Below the pieces are notes generated by a model. The model was not told the origin of the DNA, searched no databases, and saw nothing but the letters and a program-made list of their open reading frames with translations. This document shows positions 1 to 12,587 of a stretch of DNA of 64,000 nucleotides, one piece after another. Source of the DNA: Xylophilus sp. Leaf220. Lineage in GTDB: Bacteria > Pseudomonadota > Gammaproteobacteria > Burkholderiales > Burkholderiaceae_C. The stretch lies in assembly GCF_001421705.1 (NCBI RefSeq), contig NZ_LMKO01000012.1, positions 514,241 to 578,240 of the forward strand, read 5' to 3'. The translations under genes were made by a program, and so were the position numbers. Position 1 is the first letter of the stretch. Each line of letters starts with the position of its first letter.

Positions 1-2104
<2,104 letters not shown>

Positions 2105-2171
2105 GAGATTTCCTTTTGCCTTGCTGTGAATACTTGCCTGAATACGAGCCGTACCTGGGTACGACCCCGTT

Positions 2172-2537
2172 TTATTCAACTGGTTCGCTGACGCACTGCA
2201 ACGGATGGCCCGATTTCTGGGCCGCCTCCATGACCTGGTCGACCTTGGTGGCCGCGACGTCGCGGGAATACACACCACATACGCCTTTGCCGTCCAGATG
2301 GATTTTCAGCATGATCTGCGTGGCCGTGCCATGGTCTTTACCGAAAAACTCCTGGATCACGACGATCACGAACTCCATCGGCGTGAAATCGTCGTTCAGC
2401 ATCACCACCTGGTACATCTGGGGCGGACCGACGCGCTGGGTGCGCCGCTCCAGGACGACGGAGTCGCTGTCGTTGCCGCCGGGGGTGGGCCGGGTGGCCG
2501 GGGGCGCCGGCGGCTGCTTGGGGGTTTGGGTCGCCAT
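2172..2537 (-). CDS. clpS: ATP-dependent Clp protease adaptor ClpS
   Basis: ClpS is the N-recognin that binds N-end-rule substrates and delivers them to ClpA. The protein has 121 residues with a Pro-rich flexible N-terminus and the conserved core around [19 protein letters not shown], then [14 protein letters not shown], typical of ClpS. The start chosen is the ATG of MATQTPKQ; an in-frame ATG nine bases upstream (2546, MKFMATQ) is an alternative, and neither has a strong Shine-Dalgarno. It lies directly upstream of clpA in the same orientation and is probably co-transcribed. Confidence 0.95.
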   Translation of the reverse strand: MATQTPKQPPAPPATRPTPGGNDSDSVVLERRTQRVGPPQMYQVVMLNDDFTPMEFVIVVIQEFFGKDHGTATQIMLKIHLDGKGVCGVYSRDVAATKVDQVMEAAQKSGHPLQCVSEPVE

Positions 2538-2626
2538 GAATTTCATTCTATCGATGGGAATGGTGCGCTGCAGGAGACGGAGGTGGGGTCGCTGTCGGGC
2601 CACTTCAAGGTTCGGGGCCCGCGCGC

Positions 2627-5600
2627 CTACTCGTAGACGATGACCGCCCTGCCCTGGTCCGACTGGGCCATCCAGCTGGCCAGCGCCGCGTCGGACGGGT
2701 AGAACACCGCCTGGTCGCCCAGCCGCAGGTCCACGCCCACCTGCATGTCCTGCGATTCGCAGCACACCGACAGCCGCACCTCCAGCCCGCGCACCAGCTC
2801 GCCGTGCTCGGTTTCCTCCCGTATCGCCGGGAAATCGCGCAACAGCCGCGACACGTCGGGCGCCCGGCCGTTCACCGCCACCCGCAGGAACTTGCCGAAC
2901 CGGCAGCGCGCGCTGGCCAGGTCCGACACCTGCTGCACCACGAAGCGCGCGTCGAAGCCGCCGCGCCCGGGCTGCAGCCGTCCGGTGACGATGACCAGCT
3001 CGTCTTCCTTGAGCACATTGCGGGCCGCGGCGATCACCGCCTCGTCGGCCGTGGCCTCGATGGTGCCGCTGGTGTCGTCGAGCGTGAAGATCGCCAGCTT
3101 GCCGCGCTGTCCGTTGATGACCCGCATGCCGCTGACGATGCCGGCCAGCGTCTGCGGCTCGCGGCTGTCGATCAGCTCGTCGATCCGGCGCCGCACGAAC
3201 TGCCGCACCTCGCGCGACACCTCGTCGAACAGGTGGCCGGAGATGTAGAACCCGATCGCCGTCTTCTCCAGCGTCAGGCGTTCCTTCACGCCCCAGGGCG
3301 TGGTCTCGACCAGGTCGGGCTCCTGGGTGCTCGATCCGTGGGTGTCGTCGCCCATCATGTCGAACAGGCCGCCCTGGTTAGCGTTGGCCTCGCAGGTGCC
3401 GGCGAATTCGAATGCCCGGTCGATCGAGGCGACCATCGCCGCGCGGTTGAGCTGGATCGCGTCGAAGGCACCGGCCTTGATCAGCGCCTCGACCGCCCGC
3501 TTGTTGACCGCCTTGCGGTCGATCCGGCAGCAGAAATCGAACAGGCTGGTGAACGGCCCGCCCTTCTCGCGCGCCGCGACGATCGCCTCGATCGCCTGCT
3601 GGCCCGATCCCTTGACCGCGCCCAGGCCGTAGCGGATCACCTTGTCGGTGACCGGCTCGAAGCGGTAGCGGCCGCGGTTGACGTCCGGCGGCTCGAAATC
3701 CAGGCCGAAATTCTTCTTCGCGTCCTCGTACAGCACCTTCAGCTTGTCGGTGTCGTCCATTTCCACCGTCATGTTGGCGCAGAAGAACTCGGCGGTGTAG
3801 TGCACCTTCAGCCAGCCGGTGTGGTAGGCCAGGAGCGAGTAGGCGGCGGCGTGCGACTTGTTGAAGCCGTAGCCCGCGAACTTCTCCATCAGATCGAAGA
3901 CCTCGTCGGCCTTGTCGGTGCTCAGGCCGTTCTTGGCGGCGCCGTCGCGGAAGATCTGCCGGTGCTCGGCCATCTCCTCGAGCTTCTTCTTGCCCATCGC
4001 CCGGCGCAGCAGGTCGGCGCCGCCGAGCGAGTAGCCGCCCAGGATCTGCGCGGTCTGCATCACCTGCTCCTGGTAGACCATGATGCCGTAGGTCTCCGAC
4101 AGCATCTCTGCCACCAGCGGATGCGGGTATTCCACCTCTTCCTTGCCGTGCTTGCGGGCAACGAAGCTGGGGATCAGGTCCATCGGACCCGGCCGGTAGA
4201 GTGCGTTGAGCGCGATCAGGTCTTCCAGCCGCGTGGGCCGCGCGTCCTTGAGCATGCCCTGCATGCCGCGCGATTCGAACTGGAACACCGATTCGGTCTT
4301 GCCGTCGGCGAACAGCTTGTAGGTGCGGGCATCGTCGAGCGCGATGTTCTGGTAGGCGAAATGCTCCTGGCCCTTGTGCCGCTGGACGATAAATTCCTTG
4401 GCGATCTCGAGGATCGTCAGCGTCGCCAGGCCCAGGAAGTCGAACTTCACCAAGCCGATCGCCTCGACGTCGTCCTTGTCGTACTGGCTCACCGCCGATT
4501 CGCTGCCCGGCTGCTGGTACAGCGGGCAGAAATCGGTCAGCTTGCCGGGCGCGATCAGCACGCCGCCGGCGTGCATGCCGATGTTGCGGGTCAGGCCCTC
4601 GAGCTTCTGGGCCATCTCGATCAGGGTGCGGACCTCTTCTTCCTTGCGCACCCGCTCGTAGAGCGCCGGCTCCAGTTCCAGCGCGTAGTTGTTCTTGTCG
4701 CCCGGCTTCTTGTTCTCCGGCGGATAGGCCAGCGTGTAGGACATGCCCGGCTTGCCCGGCACCAGCTTCGAGATGCCGTCGCAGAAGGTGTAGCTCATGT
4801 CCATCACCCGGCCCACGTCGCGGATCGCGGCCTTGGCCGCGAGCGTTCCGAAGGTGGCGATCTGGCTCACCGCGTTCTTGCCGTACTTGGCCTTGACGTA
4901 GTCGATCACCCGGTCGCGGTTGGACTGGCAGAAGTCGATGTCGAAGTCGGGCATCGACACCCGCTCGGGGTTCAGGAACCGCTCGAACAGCAGGTTGAAC
5001 TCGAGCGGGTCCAGGTCGGTGATTTTGAGCGCATAGGCGACCAGCGATCCGGCGCCCGACCCCCGGCCCGGCCCCACCGGGCAGCCGTTCTCCTTGGCCC
5101 AGCCGATGAAGTCGCCCACGATCAGGAAGTAGCCCGGGAACCCCATCTTCAGGATCACGTTGATCTCGAACTCCAGCCGGTCCTCGTAGCGCTTTCGCAC
5201 CGCCTCGCGCTTCTCCATCTGCGGATACAGGTGCTGCAGCCGCTGCTCCAGCCCCTCGAACGAGGCGATGCGGAAATACTCGCCGATCGGCATGCCGCCC
5301 GGCGTGGGGAAGTCGGGCAGCTGCGGCTTGCCCAGGTCGAACACCAGATTGCAGCGCTTGGCGACCTCGACCGTGTTGGTGATGGCCGACGGCACGTCGG
5401 CGAACAGCGCCTCCATCTGGGCGGTGGTCTTGAAGTACTGCTCGCGGGTGAACCTGCGCACCCGGCGCTGGTTGCCCAGGATCTCGCCCTCGGAGATGCA
5501 GACCCGCGCCTCGTGCGCCTCGAAATCGTCAGCCTCGGTGAACTGCACCGGGTGGGTGGCCACCACCGGCAGCTTGAGACGGGCCGCCAGCTGCACCGTG

Positions 5601-6142
5601 GCGACCACGTGCGCCTCGTCGTCCGGCCGGCCCGCGCGCTGGATCTCCAGGTAGAAGCGGTGCGGGAAGATGCCGGCCAGCAGCAGGGCCTGGTCGGCGG
5701 CGCGGGTGAAGTCGTGCTTGCCCAGCGCCTGCCCCACCGGCCCGGCCTGGGCGCCGGCCAGCAGGATCAGGCCCTCGTTCAGCTCGCGCAGCCACTCCAG
5801 CTTGCAGACGGCCTGGTTCTTCACATGGTTGCGGGTCCAGGCGCGGGCCAGCAGCTCCGACAGGCTCAGGTAGCCCTGCCAGTTCTGCACCAGCAGGATG
5901 ACGCGCGACAGGGCCAGCGGATCGTCGCCCAGGCCCTCGACGAACACCTCGGCGCCGATGATCGGCTTGACGCCCTTGCCGCGGGCTTCCTTGTAGAACT
6001 TGATGGCGCCGAAGAGGTTGCTCAGGTCGGTGATCGCCAGGGCAGGCTGGCTGTCGCCGGCGGCGGCCTTGGCGACTTCGTCGATGCGGTTGGTGCCGTC
6101 GACGACGGAGAATTCGGTATGGAGGCGCAAATGGACGAACAT
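2627..6142 (-). CDS. dnaE: DNA polymerase III subunit alpha
   Basis: This is the catalytic polymerase subunit of the replicative holoenzyme, 1171 residues, the normal length for DnaE1. The N-terminal PHP domain begins with [15 protein letters not shown]; the palm contains PDFDIDF (catalytic Asp pair) and the glycine-rich [15 protein letters not shown] segment; the C-terminal third holds the helix-hairpin-helix and OB-fold region. The start at 6142 ([11 protein letters not shown]) was preferred over an upstream GTG because it matches the family start and a G-rich ribosome site precedes it. It is on the same strand as clpS but separated by 89 bp, so it is probably its own unit. Confidence 0.97.
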   Translation of the reverse strand: MFVHLRLHTEFSVVDGTNRIDEVAKAAAGDSQPALAITDLSNLFGAIKFYKEARGKGVKPIIGAEVFVEGLGDDPLALSRVILLVQNWQGYLSLSELLARAWTRNHVKNQAVCKLEWLRELNEGLILLAGAQAGPVGQALGKHDFTRAADQALLLAGIFPHRFYLEIQRAGRPDDEAHVVATVQLAARLKLPVVATHPVQFTEADDFEAHEARVCISEGEILGNQRRVRRFTREQYFKTTAQMEALFADVPSAITNTVEVAKRCNLVFDLGKPQLPDFPTPGGMPIGEYFRIASFEGLEQRLQHLYPQMEKREAVRKRYEDRLEFEINVILKMGFPGYFLIVGDFIGWAKENGCPVGPGRGSGAGSLVAYALKITDLDPLEFNLLFERFLNPERVSMPDFDIDFCQSNRDRVIDYVKAKYGKNAVSQIATFGTLAAKAAIRDVGRVMDMSYTFCDGISKLVPGKPGMSYTLAYPPENKKPGDKNNYALELEPALYERVRKEEEVRTLIEMAQKLEGLTRNIGMHAGGVLIAPGKLTDFCPLYQQPGSESAVSQYDKDDVEAIGLVKFDFLGLATLTILEIAKEFIVQRHKGQEHFAYQNIALDDARTYKLFADGKTESVFQFESRGMQGMLKDARPTRLEDLIALNALYRPGPMDLIPSFVARKHGKEEVEYPHPLVAEMLSETYGIMVYQEQVMQTAQILGGYSLGGADLLRRAMGKKKLEEMAEHRQIFRDGAAKNGLSTDKADEVFDLMEKFAGYGFNKSHAAAYSLLAYHTGWLKVHYTAEFFCANMTVEMDDTDKLKVLYEDAKKNFGLDFEPPDVNRGRYRFEPVTDKVIRYGLGAVKGSGQQAIEAIVAAREKGGPFTSLFDFCCRIDRKAVNKRAVEALIKAGAFDAIQLNRAAMVASIDRAFEFAGTCEANANQGGLFDMMGDDTHGSSTQEPDLVETTPWGVKERLTLEKTAIGFYISGHLFDEVSREVRQFVRRRIDELIDSREPQTLAGIVSGMRVINGQRGKLAIFTLDDTSGTIEATADEAVIAAARNVLKEDELVIVTGRLQPGRGGFDARFVVQQVSDLASARCRFGKFLRVAVNGRAPDVSRLLRDFPAIREETEHGELVRGLEVRLSVCCESQDMQVGVDLRLGDQAVFYPSDAALASWMAQSDQGRAVIVYE

Positions 6143-6253
6143 GCCCCCATTGTAGGAAGCCGACCCGCCGCGCCATGGGCGCACGGCCGATCGCCCGGCA
6201 CCGCCCAAGGAGACGGGCCCACCCACCCTGGCGCCATCGGGGCCTTTCCTAGA

Positions 6254-7006
6254 ATGGCGGCCGTGAACGCCATCCTGAACATTTCCGCCTACCGTTTCGT
6301 CCCCCTGCCCGACGCCGACGCCCTGCAGCAGACCCTGCAGGCGCGGGCCCTCGCCCTGGACCTGAAGGGCACGGTCCTGCTGGCCGAAGAAGGCATCAAC
6401 CTGTTCCTGGCCGGCCCGGCCGAGGCGGTGCGCGGCTTCGTGGCGCAGCTCCGCGAAGATCCGCGCTTCGCGGGCCTAGCACCCAAGGAGAGCTGGTCCG
6501 ACACGGTGCCGTTCCGCAAGATGCTGGTGAAGGTCAAGCGCGAGATCATCCGGATGGACCACCCCACGATCCGCCCCGCCGAAGGGCGCGCGCCGTCGGT
6601 CGATGCCGCCACCCTGCGGCGCTGGCTCGATGCCGGCCACGACGACGACGGCCGCCCGGTGGTCACGCTGGACACCCGCAACACCTTCGAGGTGGATGCC
6701 GGGACCTTCGAAGGCGCCATCGACTGGCGGATCGACAAATTCACCGAATTCCCGCCGGCACTGGCCGCGAACAGCCCGGCCCTGGAAGGCAAGACGGTCG
6801 TGAGCTTCTGCACCGGCGGCATCCGCTGCGAGAAGGCCGCCATCCTGATGCGCGAGCAGGGCGTCGAGCACGTCTACCAGCTCGAAGGCGGCATCCTGAA
6901 GTACTTCGAGGAGACCGACGGCGCGCACTACCGCGGCGGCTGCTTCGTCTTCGACGCCCGGCGGGCGGTCGACCCGGCGCTGAGCCCGGTGCCGCTTGCT
7001 ATCTAA
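6254..7006 (+). CDS. Rhodanese-domain sulfurtransferase of the TrhO/UPF0176 family (short paralogue)
   Basis: The 250-residue protein belongs to the TrhO (YceA) family, whose characterised members hydroxylate uridine 34 of tRNAs. The N-terminal acylphosphatase-like part contains [14 protein letters not shown], and the rhodanese loop [11 protein letters not shown] carries the active Cys (about residue 186), followed by [11 protein letters not shown] and GCFVFD. It lacks the C-terminal CxxC-containing extension present in the longer copy at 22732-23715. The last residues are encoded by the left edge of a dispersed repeat, so the C-terminus may have been altered by its insertion. GTG at 6263 is an alternative start. 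Family assignment is sure; the exact substrate of this short form is not. Confidence 0.85.
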   Translation: MAAVNAILNISAYRFVPLPDADALQQTLQARALALDLKGTVLLAEEGINLFLAGPAEAVRGFVAQLREDPRFAGLAPKESWSDTVPFRKMLVKVKREIIRMDHPTIRPAEGRAPSVDAATLRRWLDAGHDDDGRPVVTLDTRNTFEVDAGTFEGAIDWRIDKFTEFPPALAANSPALEGKTVVSFCTGGIRCEKAAILMREQGVEHVYQLEGGILKYFEETDGAHYRGGCFVFDARRAVDPALSPVPLAI

Positions 7007-7066
7007 TCGATAGCTGGAGGTCGGCGCGGATCGCCGACTGCAGGCACTTTTTCTTCTGGATTTTCC
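6998..7066 (+). repeat. Dispersed repeat family 1, copy A
   Basis: The copy begins with GCTATC, continues through GATAGCTGG and a GTCGGCG...CGCCGAC stem, then GCAGGCACTTTTT and ends with GGATTTTCC. It aligns along its length with the copies at 11996, 15632, 29925, 35078 and 43750. It covers the stop codon of the preceding rhodanese gene and lies between two convergent genes. Confidence 0.8.
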
Positions 7067-7069
7067 TGG

Positions 7070-7954
7070 TCAGCGCGGCAGGGGCCGGTCGGGCAGCGGG
7101 ATGAACTCGTCGTCGCCCGGCACCGTGCCCATCGCCTGCGCCGCCCAGTCGGCCGCGGCTTCGGCCAGCCGCTCCTTGCGGCTGGAGACGAAGTTCCACC
7201 ACAGGTGCCGCGGCACGTCGAGCGCGTCGCCGCCGACCACCACCAGCCGTACCGGCGCGGCGGCCGACAGCATCGCGCCCTGCCCGGCCTCCAGCACCAC
7301 CATGCTGCGCGCCGGCAGCGGGCGACCGTCGACCTGCAACTCTGCATCGACGGTGTAGATGCCGACCTGCTCGGCCAGCGCCGGCAGCGCCAGGCAGGCG
7401 CCGGCGCCCAGCGCGACATCCAGGTACAGCACCTGCCCCTTCGCCGGTACCGGCGAAGCGGCGCCGAAGGCCTCGCCCACCAGCACCCGCACCGTGGCGC
7501 CGGGCGCGGGCTCCACCGCCGGGATGTCGGCCGCGGCGGTGTGGTGGAATAAGGGCTCGCTCTCCTCGTCGGCCAGCGGCAGGGCCACCCACAGCTGCAG
7601 CCCGTGGTTGGCGTAGGTGATGTCGCGGTGGCTCTCGGGCCGGCGCTCGCTGTGGACGATGCCGCGGCCGGCGCTCATCCAGTTGACCGCGCCGGGCGCG
7701 ATGACCTGGTCCGATCCGATGCTGTCGCGGTGGTGGATCGCCCCTTCGAACAGGTAGGTGACCGTGGCCAGGCCGATGTGCGGATGGGGCCGCACGTCGT
7801 GCAGCACCTCGGGCGTCTCTTCCGACGGGCCGAAATGGTCGAAGAAGATGAAGGGGCCCACCGCCCGCTGCTCGGCCGCCGGCAGCAGCCGCCGCACGAC
7901 GAAGCCGCCGCCCAGGTCGCGATCGTGGGGATGCAGGATGGTGCTGGGTGGCAT
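7070..7954 (-). CDS. Pirin family protein (bicupin)
   Basis: A 294-residue cytoplasmic bicupin of the pirin family, some members of which act as quercetin 2,3-dioxygenases or redox sensors. The N-terminal cupin shows PHPHIGLATVTYLFEG and GRGIVHSER with the metal-binding His residues. The C-terminal pirin cupin contains WWNFVSSRKER. It is followed upstream in the same direction by a WrbA-like flavoprotein and a DoxX protein. That set often appears in quinone or electrophile stress loci, and a divergent LysR regulator flanks it. The family is firm; the substrate is inferred only as quinone- or flavonoid-like. Confidence 0.93.
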   Translation of the reverse strand: MPPSTILHPHDRDLGGGFVVRRLLPAAEQRAVGPFIFFDHFGPSEETPEVLHDVRPHPHIGLATVTYLFEGAIHHRDSIGSDQVIAPGAVNWMSAGRGIVHSERRPESHRDITYANHGLQLWVALPLADEESEPLFHHTAAADIPAVEPAPGATVRVLVGEAFGAASPVPAKGQVLYLDVALGAGACLALPALAEQVGIYTVDAELQVDGRPLPARSMVVLEAGQGAMLSAAAPVRLVVVGGDALDVPRHLWWNFVSSRKERLAEAAADWAAQAMGTVPGDDEFIPLPDRPLPR

Positions 7955-8041
7955 GGCGCGGCCTCGCAGGAAAAGAAACAGCCCGCAGCATAGCGGGCCG
8001 TTCGGCGACGAATCGGACGGCGCTGCGCCGCCCGGGGGCCG

Positions 8042-8596
8042 TCAGCCCTTGAAGCGGGCGGCGATGGCGGCCACGCGGGCGCCGTACTGGCGGCCGGTTT
8101 CCAGGTCGCCCGGCAGCATCTCGGCCACGCTCGCATCCGAGGGGCTCTGCGCCAGCGCGCCGACCGAGCCGCCCAGGTTGTTCGGATCGTTGCGGTCGGC
8201 CGCCTTGGCGTTGCTCGGCAGCAGGCCCAGGCTGACCCAAACGCCGCCGTGCTGCGAGGCCAGCGTCACCAGGTACTGCAGCGTGCCCTGCTTGTCGCCG
8301 TTGAGGCTGGCGCTGTTGGTGAAGCCGCCGAAGACCTTGTCCTGCCAGGCGCGGCCGAACCAGGGCTTGGAGGACGCGTCGGCGAACTTCTTGAACTGCC
8401 AGCTCGGGCCGCCCATGTAGGTCGGCGTGCCGAAGATGATCGCGTCGGCCGCGGCCAGGGTCTCCCAGGCGCCTTCCGGCAGGTTGCCCTCGGCATCGAT
8501 CGCGATCAGCTCGGCCTGCGCGCCGTCGGCGACCGATTGCGCCAGGCGCTGGGTGTGGCCGTAGCCGGAATGGAAGACGACGACGATGTGGGTCAT
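8042..8596 (-). CDS. Flavodoxin-fold NAD(P)H:quinone/FMN oxidoreductase (WrbA-like)
   Basis: The protein has 184 residues with the flavodoxin fold: the FMN phosphate loop HSGYGHTQRLA at residues about 9-19, the isoalloxazine loop GTPTYMGGPSWQFK, and the FTNSASLNGDKQ segment typical of WrbA/NADPH-dependent FMN reductases. Such enzymes reduce quinones by two electrons. The start at 8596 is set by similarity and follows a weak purine stretch. It is 78 bp downstream of the doxX gene and 87 bp before the pirin gene on the same strand, so the three probably form one unit answering the divergent LysR regulator. Confidence 0.9.
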   Translation of the reverse strand: MTHIVVVFHSGYGHTQRLAQSVADGAQAELIAIDAEGNLPEGAWETLAAADAIIFGTPTYMGGPSWQFKKFADASSKPWFGRAWQDKVFGGFTNSASLNGDKQGTLQYLVTLASQHGGVWVSLGLLPSNAKAADRNDPNNLGGSVGALAQSPSDASVAEMLPGDLETGRQYGARVAAIAARFKG

Positions 8597-8674
8597 GGAA
8601 ATCTCTCTCGAAGGATGAAGCGAAAAACCGGTGCGCCCCACGGGGACGCACCGGGCACGGCAGGAGCCGGGGAA

Positions 8675-9106
8675 TCAGCCGCGGCGCTTGGCGTCGACGC
8701 TGTAGGCGCCGGCACCGAAGGCGGCCAGCACCAGGAGGCCGCCGGCGATGGCGATATTCTTGTTGAAATTGATCTGCTGCATCATCTGCTGGGCTTCCGG
8801 CACCGCCCAGAAATTGTGAAAGAACACCGCGGCCACCACGGTGAACACCGCCAGCACGATGGCCGCGACCCGGGTCCCGAAGCCGGCGATCAGCGCCAGG
8901 CCGCCCACGATCTCCACCAGCAGCGCCACCACGGCGGCCGCGCTCGGGGCCGGCAGGCCCTTCGACGCGATGTAGCCCACCGTGCCCGAGAAACCCATCA
9001 GCTTCGAAATGCCCGCAGGCAGGAACAGGTAGGCCAGCATCAGGCGGCCGACCAGGGTGAGGCCGTTCTGCGCGCCGGAAATGGTGGTCGAGACAGGTTG
9101 GGTCAT
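8675..9106 (-). CDS. DoxX family membrane protein
   Basis: A 143-residue inner-membrane protein with about four hydrophobic segments, for example LTLVGRLMLAYLFLPAGISK, AAAVVALLVEIVGGLALIAG and AAIVLAVFTVVAAVFFHNF. DoxX-like proteins are named after a subunit of archaeal thiosulfate:quinone oxidoreductase, but most bacterial members have no proven reaction. The start at 9106 (MTQPVSTT) gives a normal family length. It is the first gene of a minus-strand set with the WrbA-like and pirin genes and is divergent from the LysR gene, with a 167 bp shared control region. Confidence 0.9.
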   Translation of the reverse strand: MTQPVSTTISGAQNGLTLVGRLMLAYLFLPAGISKLMGFSGTVGYIASKGLPAPSAAAVVALLVEIVGGLALIAGFGTRVAAIVLAVFTVVAAVFFHNFWAVPEAQQMMQQINFNKNIAIAGGLLVLAAFGAGAYSVDAKRRG

Positions 9107-9245
9107 GGCGAGGGCTTTCGGGAAACGCGAGGTGAATGGAAGGATCGGGGCCGTGCCTGCGGGCGCAGGGCCCAGAGCGCCGGCCCGTCCGGCCAGACTG
9201 TAGGCCGGCGCGCTGCCGCCGATTACCATCGCGATTGACTTCACC

Positions 9246-9262
9246 ATTCAAAATTACTGAAT
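9246..9262. promoter_or_regulatory. Candidate LysR-type operator between doxX and lysR
   Basis: The 17 bp interrupted palindrome ATTCA-N7-TGAAT contains a T-N11-A core (T9248, A9260), the pattern expected of LysR-type regulator sites. It lies 12 bp before the regulator's start codon in the region shared with the divergent doxX operon. Binding by the adjacent regulator is an inference. Confidence 0.5.
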
Positions 9263-9273
9263 CGCCGACCGCC

Positions 9274-10293
9274 ATGCCGACACCGCGCGACGTGCTCACC
9301 CCTGACATGCTGGCGATGCTCCAGCAGATCGCCGCCGCCGGCAGTTTCGCCGCGGCGGCGCGGGCGCTGGGCATGGTGCCCAGCGCCCTCACCTACCGGG
9401 TGCGGCAGGTGGAGGACGCGCTCGACGTGCTGCTCTTCGACCGCCGCTCGCGCCAGGCCCGCCTGACCGAGGCCGGCGCCGAGCTGGTGCGGGAAGGTAC
9501 CCGGCTGCTCGGCGAGATCGATGCGATGGCGCACCGGGTGCAGCGGGTGGCGACCGGCTGGGAGCCGCAGCTCACCATCGCCTCCGACGGCCTGATCGAC
9601 CGCGCCACGCTGATGGAGCTGGTCGAGGCCTTCTACGCGCTGGAGCCGCCCACCCGCCTGAAGCTGCGCGACGAGATCCTCTCGGGCACGCTGCAGTCGC
9701 TCACCTCGGGCCAGGCCGACCTGGCGCTCGGCGTGGGCGGCGACCCGGCGTCGGCCGCGGGGGTGCAGGTGCAGCCGCTCGGCACGATGCATTTCATCCA
9801 CGTGGTGGCGCCGCACCATCCGCTGGCCCACCTGCCGGGTCCGCTGCTACCCGAGGTGCTGATGCGCCACCGGGTGATCGCGGTGGCCGATTCGGCCCGT
9901 GCAGGCCGCACCCTCACGGTGGGCGTTCTCGACGGGCAGGACGTGCTCACCGTGCCCTCGATGCAGGCGAAGCTGGAGGCGCTGCTGCGCGGCCTGGGCG
10001 TCGGCTCGCTGCCCGAGCCGATGGTGCGGCCCGAGGTCGCCCGCGGCCGGCTGGTGGTGCTGAAGATCCAGCAGCCGCCGCGGATGTACCGGGTGGGCTA
10101 CGCCTGGTGCGGCCCGGCGGAACGCCACGGCCGGGCGCTGCAGTGGTGGCTGGAGCAGCTGGCCCGGCCCGGGACCCGGCAGGCGCTGCTGGAAGGCCGC
10201 GGGCCCGCATCGCCCGCCGCCCCGTTGCCCGCCGCAATCGCCACCGTGCCCGCCGCGCGCTCGCCCGCCGCGGCGGCACCGGGATTGGCCTGA
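9274..10293 (+). CDS. LysR family transcriptional regulator
   Basis: A 339-residue regulator with an N-terminal winged helix-turn-helix: [24 protein letters not shown] is the recognition region (about residues 14-37), followed by [16 protein letters not shown]. The co-inducer domain spans about residues 95-300. The C-terminal 40 residues are Ala/Pro-rich and extend beyond the family norm. It probably controls the divergent doxX-wrbA-like-pirin set and itself. The start was chosen because it places the helix-turn-helix at the usual distance from the N-terminus. Confidence 0.93.
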   Translation: MPTPRDVLTPDMLAMLQQIAAAGSFAAAARALGMVPSALTYRVRQVEDALDVLLFDRRSRQARLTEAGAELVREGTRLLGEIDAMAHRVQRVATGWEPQLTIASDGLIDRATLMELVEAFYALEPPTRLKLRDEILSGTLQSLTSGQADLALGVGGDPASAAGVQVQPLGTMHFIHVVAPHHPLAHLPGPLLPEVLMRHRVIAVADSARAGRTLTVGVLDGQDVLTVPSMQAKLEALLRGLGVGSLPEPMVRPEVARGRLVVLKIQQPPRMYRVGYAWCGPAERHGRALQWWLEQLARPGTRQALLEGRGPASPAAPLPAAIATVPAARSPAAAAPGLA

Positions 10294-10377
10294 GGAAGCC
10301 GGCCCCGGCGTACTGGCATCATGGGTGGCGACCGCGCCGATGGCCTCGCCCGACCCGCACCCTTTCCAGGAGACTCC

Positions 10378-11532
10378 ATGCCGCCCCTTCCCGCGCCACC
10401 CGCCCGCACCCTGGCCTCTTCCCGCACCGCTGCGCGTTCCGCACGATCGACCAGCGCGTCGGCCGACACTTCGGCGGACCACGCCCCCGCCGTGCCTCGG
10501 CGCACGGTCGCCGTCGTCGGTGCCGGGCTGGCGGGCATCGCCTGTGCCCGGACCCTGGCACAGGCCGGCCACGCGGTGACGGTGTTCGACCGCGGCGCGC
10601 AGCCCGGCGGCCGGATGGCGACCGAGGCCTCTCCCTTCGGCGGCTTCGATACCGGTGCGCAGTATTTCACCGTGCGCGATCCGCGCTTCGCCCTGGCGCT
10701 GGAGCGCACCGCGTCCGAGTTGTGCCGCCGCTGGAACGCCAACACCGTCCGGGTGCTGGATACCCAGGGCCGCGTGGCCGCCGCCGGCCTGCCGCCGCGC
10801 GATGCCCACTGGGTGCCCGCGCCGGGCATGGACGCCCTGCCGCGCCACTGGGCGGCGCCGCTGGCGGCCGCCGGCCGGCTGCATTCGGGCACCTCCGTCG
10901 ACGGCCTGGTGCGCGACACCCTCGACCCGGCCCGGTGGCAGCTGAGGACCTCGACCGCCGACGGCGCCGCCCGCGTCTTCGCCGGCTTCGACACCGTCGT
11001 GCTGGCGGTGCCGGCCGTACAGGCCGCGGTGCTGCTGCGCGGCGCCCGCGACAACGGCCTGGCGCCCGCCATCGAAGCCTGCGAGGTCGCCCCCTGCTGG
11101 ACCCTGATGCTGGCGTTTCCGCAGGCCTCTCAGCCGGGTTTCGTCACCCTCGGGCCGCAGTGGAACGCGGCCCGCAGCACCCACCACCGCATCGTCTGGC
11201 TGGCGCGCGAATCCTCCAAGCCCGGCCGGGGCGGCGTCGAGCGCTGGACGGTGCAGGCCAGCGAGGCCTGGTCGCGCGAGCACCTGGACGACGATCCCGA
11301 CCGGGTCCGCGCCAAGCTGCTGCGCGCCTTCTCGGAAGTGACCGGCATTCGCGCCGAGCCATCGCACGCCGAAGTGCTGCGCTGGACCGACGCCAAGACG
11401 GTCAAGCCGCTCGGACGCTCCCACCTGTGGGACGCGCAGGCCGGCCTGGGCGCCTGCGGCGACTGGTGCCTGGGCCACCGGGTGGAGGACGCCTTCGTCT
11501 CCGGCCTGGAGATGGGGCTCGCCCTGGCGTGA
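10378..11532 (+). CDS. FAD/NAD(P)-binding amine oxidase-like protein (renalase-like)
   Basis: A 384-residue flavoprotein. After a low-complexity Ser/Ala-rich N-terminus of about 40 residues comes the dinucleotide-binding [15 protein letters not shown] and then GGRMAT, the pattern of amine-oxidase/renalase-type FAD enzymes. [13 protein letters not shown] follows as in bacterial renalase-like proteins. The C-terminus, [25 protein letters not shown], is the second FAD contact. An AGGAG ribosome site precedes the ATG at 10378. The stop overlaps the GTG start of gluQ by 4 bp, implying translational coupling. The substrate is unknown. Confidence 0.85.
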   Translation: MPPLPAPPARTLASSRTAARSARSTSASADTSADHAPAVPRRTVAVVGAGLAGIACARTLAQAGHAVTVFDRGAQPGGRMATEASPFGGFDTGAQYFTVRDPRFALALERTASELCRRWNANTVRVLDTQGRVAAAGLPPRDAHWVPAPGMDALPRHWAAPLAAAGRLHSGTSVDGLVRDTLDPARWQLRTSTADGAARVFAGFDTVVLAVPAVQAAVLLRGARDNGLAPAIEACEVAPCWTLMLAFPQASQPGFVTLGPQWNAARSTHHRIVWLARESSKPGRGGVERWTVQASEAWSREHLDDDPDRVRAKLLRAFSEVTGIRAEPSHAEVLRWTDAKTVKPLGRSHLWDAQAGLGACGDWCLGHRVEDAFVSGLEMGLALA

Positions 11533-12587
11533 TTCCGCAGGGGGACACGGCGGCCGGCGCGGCGGGCTACGTCGGCCGGTTCGCGCCCTCGCCCACCGGT
11601 CCGCTGCATGCGGGCTCGCTGGTCGCGGCGCTGGCCAGCTGGCTCGACGCACGGGCCCACGGCGGCCGGTGGCTGGTGCGGATCGAGGATGTCGATGCGC
11701 CCCGCTGCATCCCCGGCGCCGACCGCACCATCCTCGGCCAGCTGGCCGCCTGCGCGCTGCTGCCCGATGCGCCGCCAGTGTGGCAATCGGCCCGCACCGC
11801 AGGGTATGCGCAGGCCCTCGACCAGCTGGTGGCCAGCGGTGCGGCCTACCCCTGCGGCTGCTCCCGCCGCGACATCGAAGACGCCCAGGCCGCGCGCGGC
11901 GTCCGGCGCCAACGCAATGCCGCCCTGCCCTACCCGGGCACCTGCCGCAGCGGACTGCACGGCAAGCCGGCACGGGCCTGGCGGCTCAGGACCGATATTT
12001 CCATGCCAGAAGTGCCTGTAGCCGGCGTGGATGGCCGACCACCAGCTATCGAATCCGTAGCAGCCCCGCCCGCAGGCACGCCGGAACCCACGGTGCGCTG
12101 GACCGACCGTGCGCAAGGCCCGCAGTCCCAAACGGTCGAAGACGCGGTCGGCGACTTCGTCCTGCTGCGCGCCGACGGCCTCTACGCCTACCAGCTCGCG
12201 GTGGTGGTCGACGATGCGGCGCAGGGCATCACCGACGTCGTGCGCGGCGCCGACCTGCTCGACAACACGCCCCGCCAGCTGCTGCTGCAGCGCGCACTCG
12301 GCCTGCCCGCGCCGCGCTACCTGCACACCCCGCTGGTGCTGGCCGCCAGCGGCGAGAAGCTGTCGAAGCAGAACGGCGCCGAGGCGTTCGACGCGGCACT
12401 GCCGGCCGAGGCGCTCTCGGCCGCCGCCGCCGTGCTGGGCCTGCCGCCCGCCGCGCCGGGCGACACGGTGGCCGAACGGCTGGCGCGCTGGGTGCCCGCC
12501 TGGAGGGCGCGCTGGGCGGTGTCGCCCGACATGCACCGCGCCAACCCGGGCGACGCTCGCCGGTGCGCACCTAAAATCGACGGGTGA
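11529..12587 (+). CDS. gluQ: Glutamyl-Q tRNA(Asp) synthetase
   Basis: GluQ attaches glutamate to queuosine 34 of tRNA-Asp. The protein has 352 residues against about 300 for the family. It shows the class I HIGH-like signature [11 protein letters not shown], zinc-ligand cysteines near YPCGCSRRD, and the KMSKS-like GEKLSKQNG. The start is a GTG that overlaps the preceding stop (GTGA), and its own stop overlaps the trmB start in the same way. Residues about 156-178 are encoded by a dispersed repeat inserted in frame (11996-12063), which explains much of the extra length. Whether the enzyme tolerates it is unknown, but the frame is kept. Confidence 0.93.
   Translation: MIPQGDTAAGAAGYVGRFAPSPTGPLHAGSLVAALASWLDARAHGGRWLVRIEDVDAPRCIPGADRTILGQLAACALLPDAPPVWQSARTAGYAQALDQLVASGAAYPCGCSRRDIEDAQAARGVRRQRNAALPYPGTCRSGLHGKPARAWRLRTDISMPEVPVAGVDGRPPAIESVAAPPAGTPEPTVRWTDRAQGPQSQTVEDAVGDFVLLRADGLYAYQLAVVVDDAAQGITDVVRGADLLDNTPRQLLLQRALGLPAPRYLHTPLVLAASGEKLSKQNGAEAFDAALPAEALSAAAAVLGLPPAAPGDTVAERLARWVPAWRARWAVSPDMHRANPGDARRCAPKIDG
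11996..12063 (-). repeat. Dispersed repeat family 1, copy C, inside gluQ
   Basis: Read on the minus strand it gives GCTACGGATTCGATAGCTGG, then GTCGGC...GCCGGC, CAGGCACTTCTGG and GGAAAT, the same order of elements as copies A, B and D. It lies entirely inside the gluQ reading frame and encodes about 22 extra residues without a stop. Confidence 0.8.

Noticed and set aside
2804..6252. Plus-strand open frame of over 1100 codons antisense to dnaE
   Set aside because: Only its final part, from 6254, is a real gene (the rhodanese). The rest has the compositional signature of an antisense frame.
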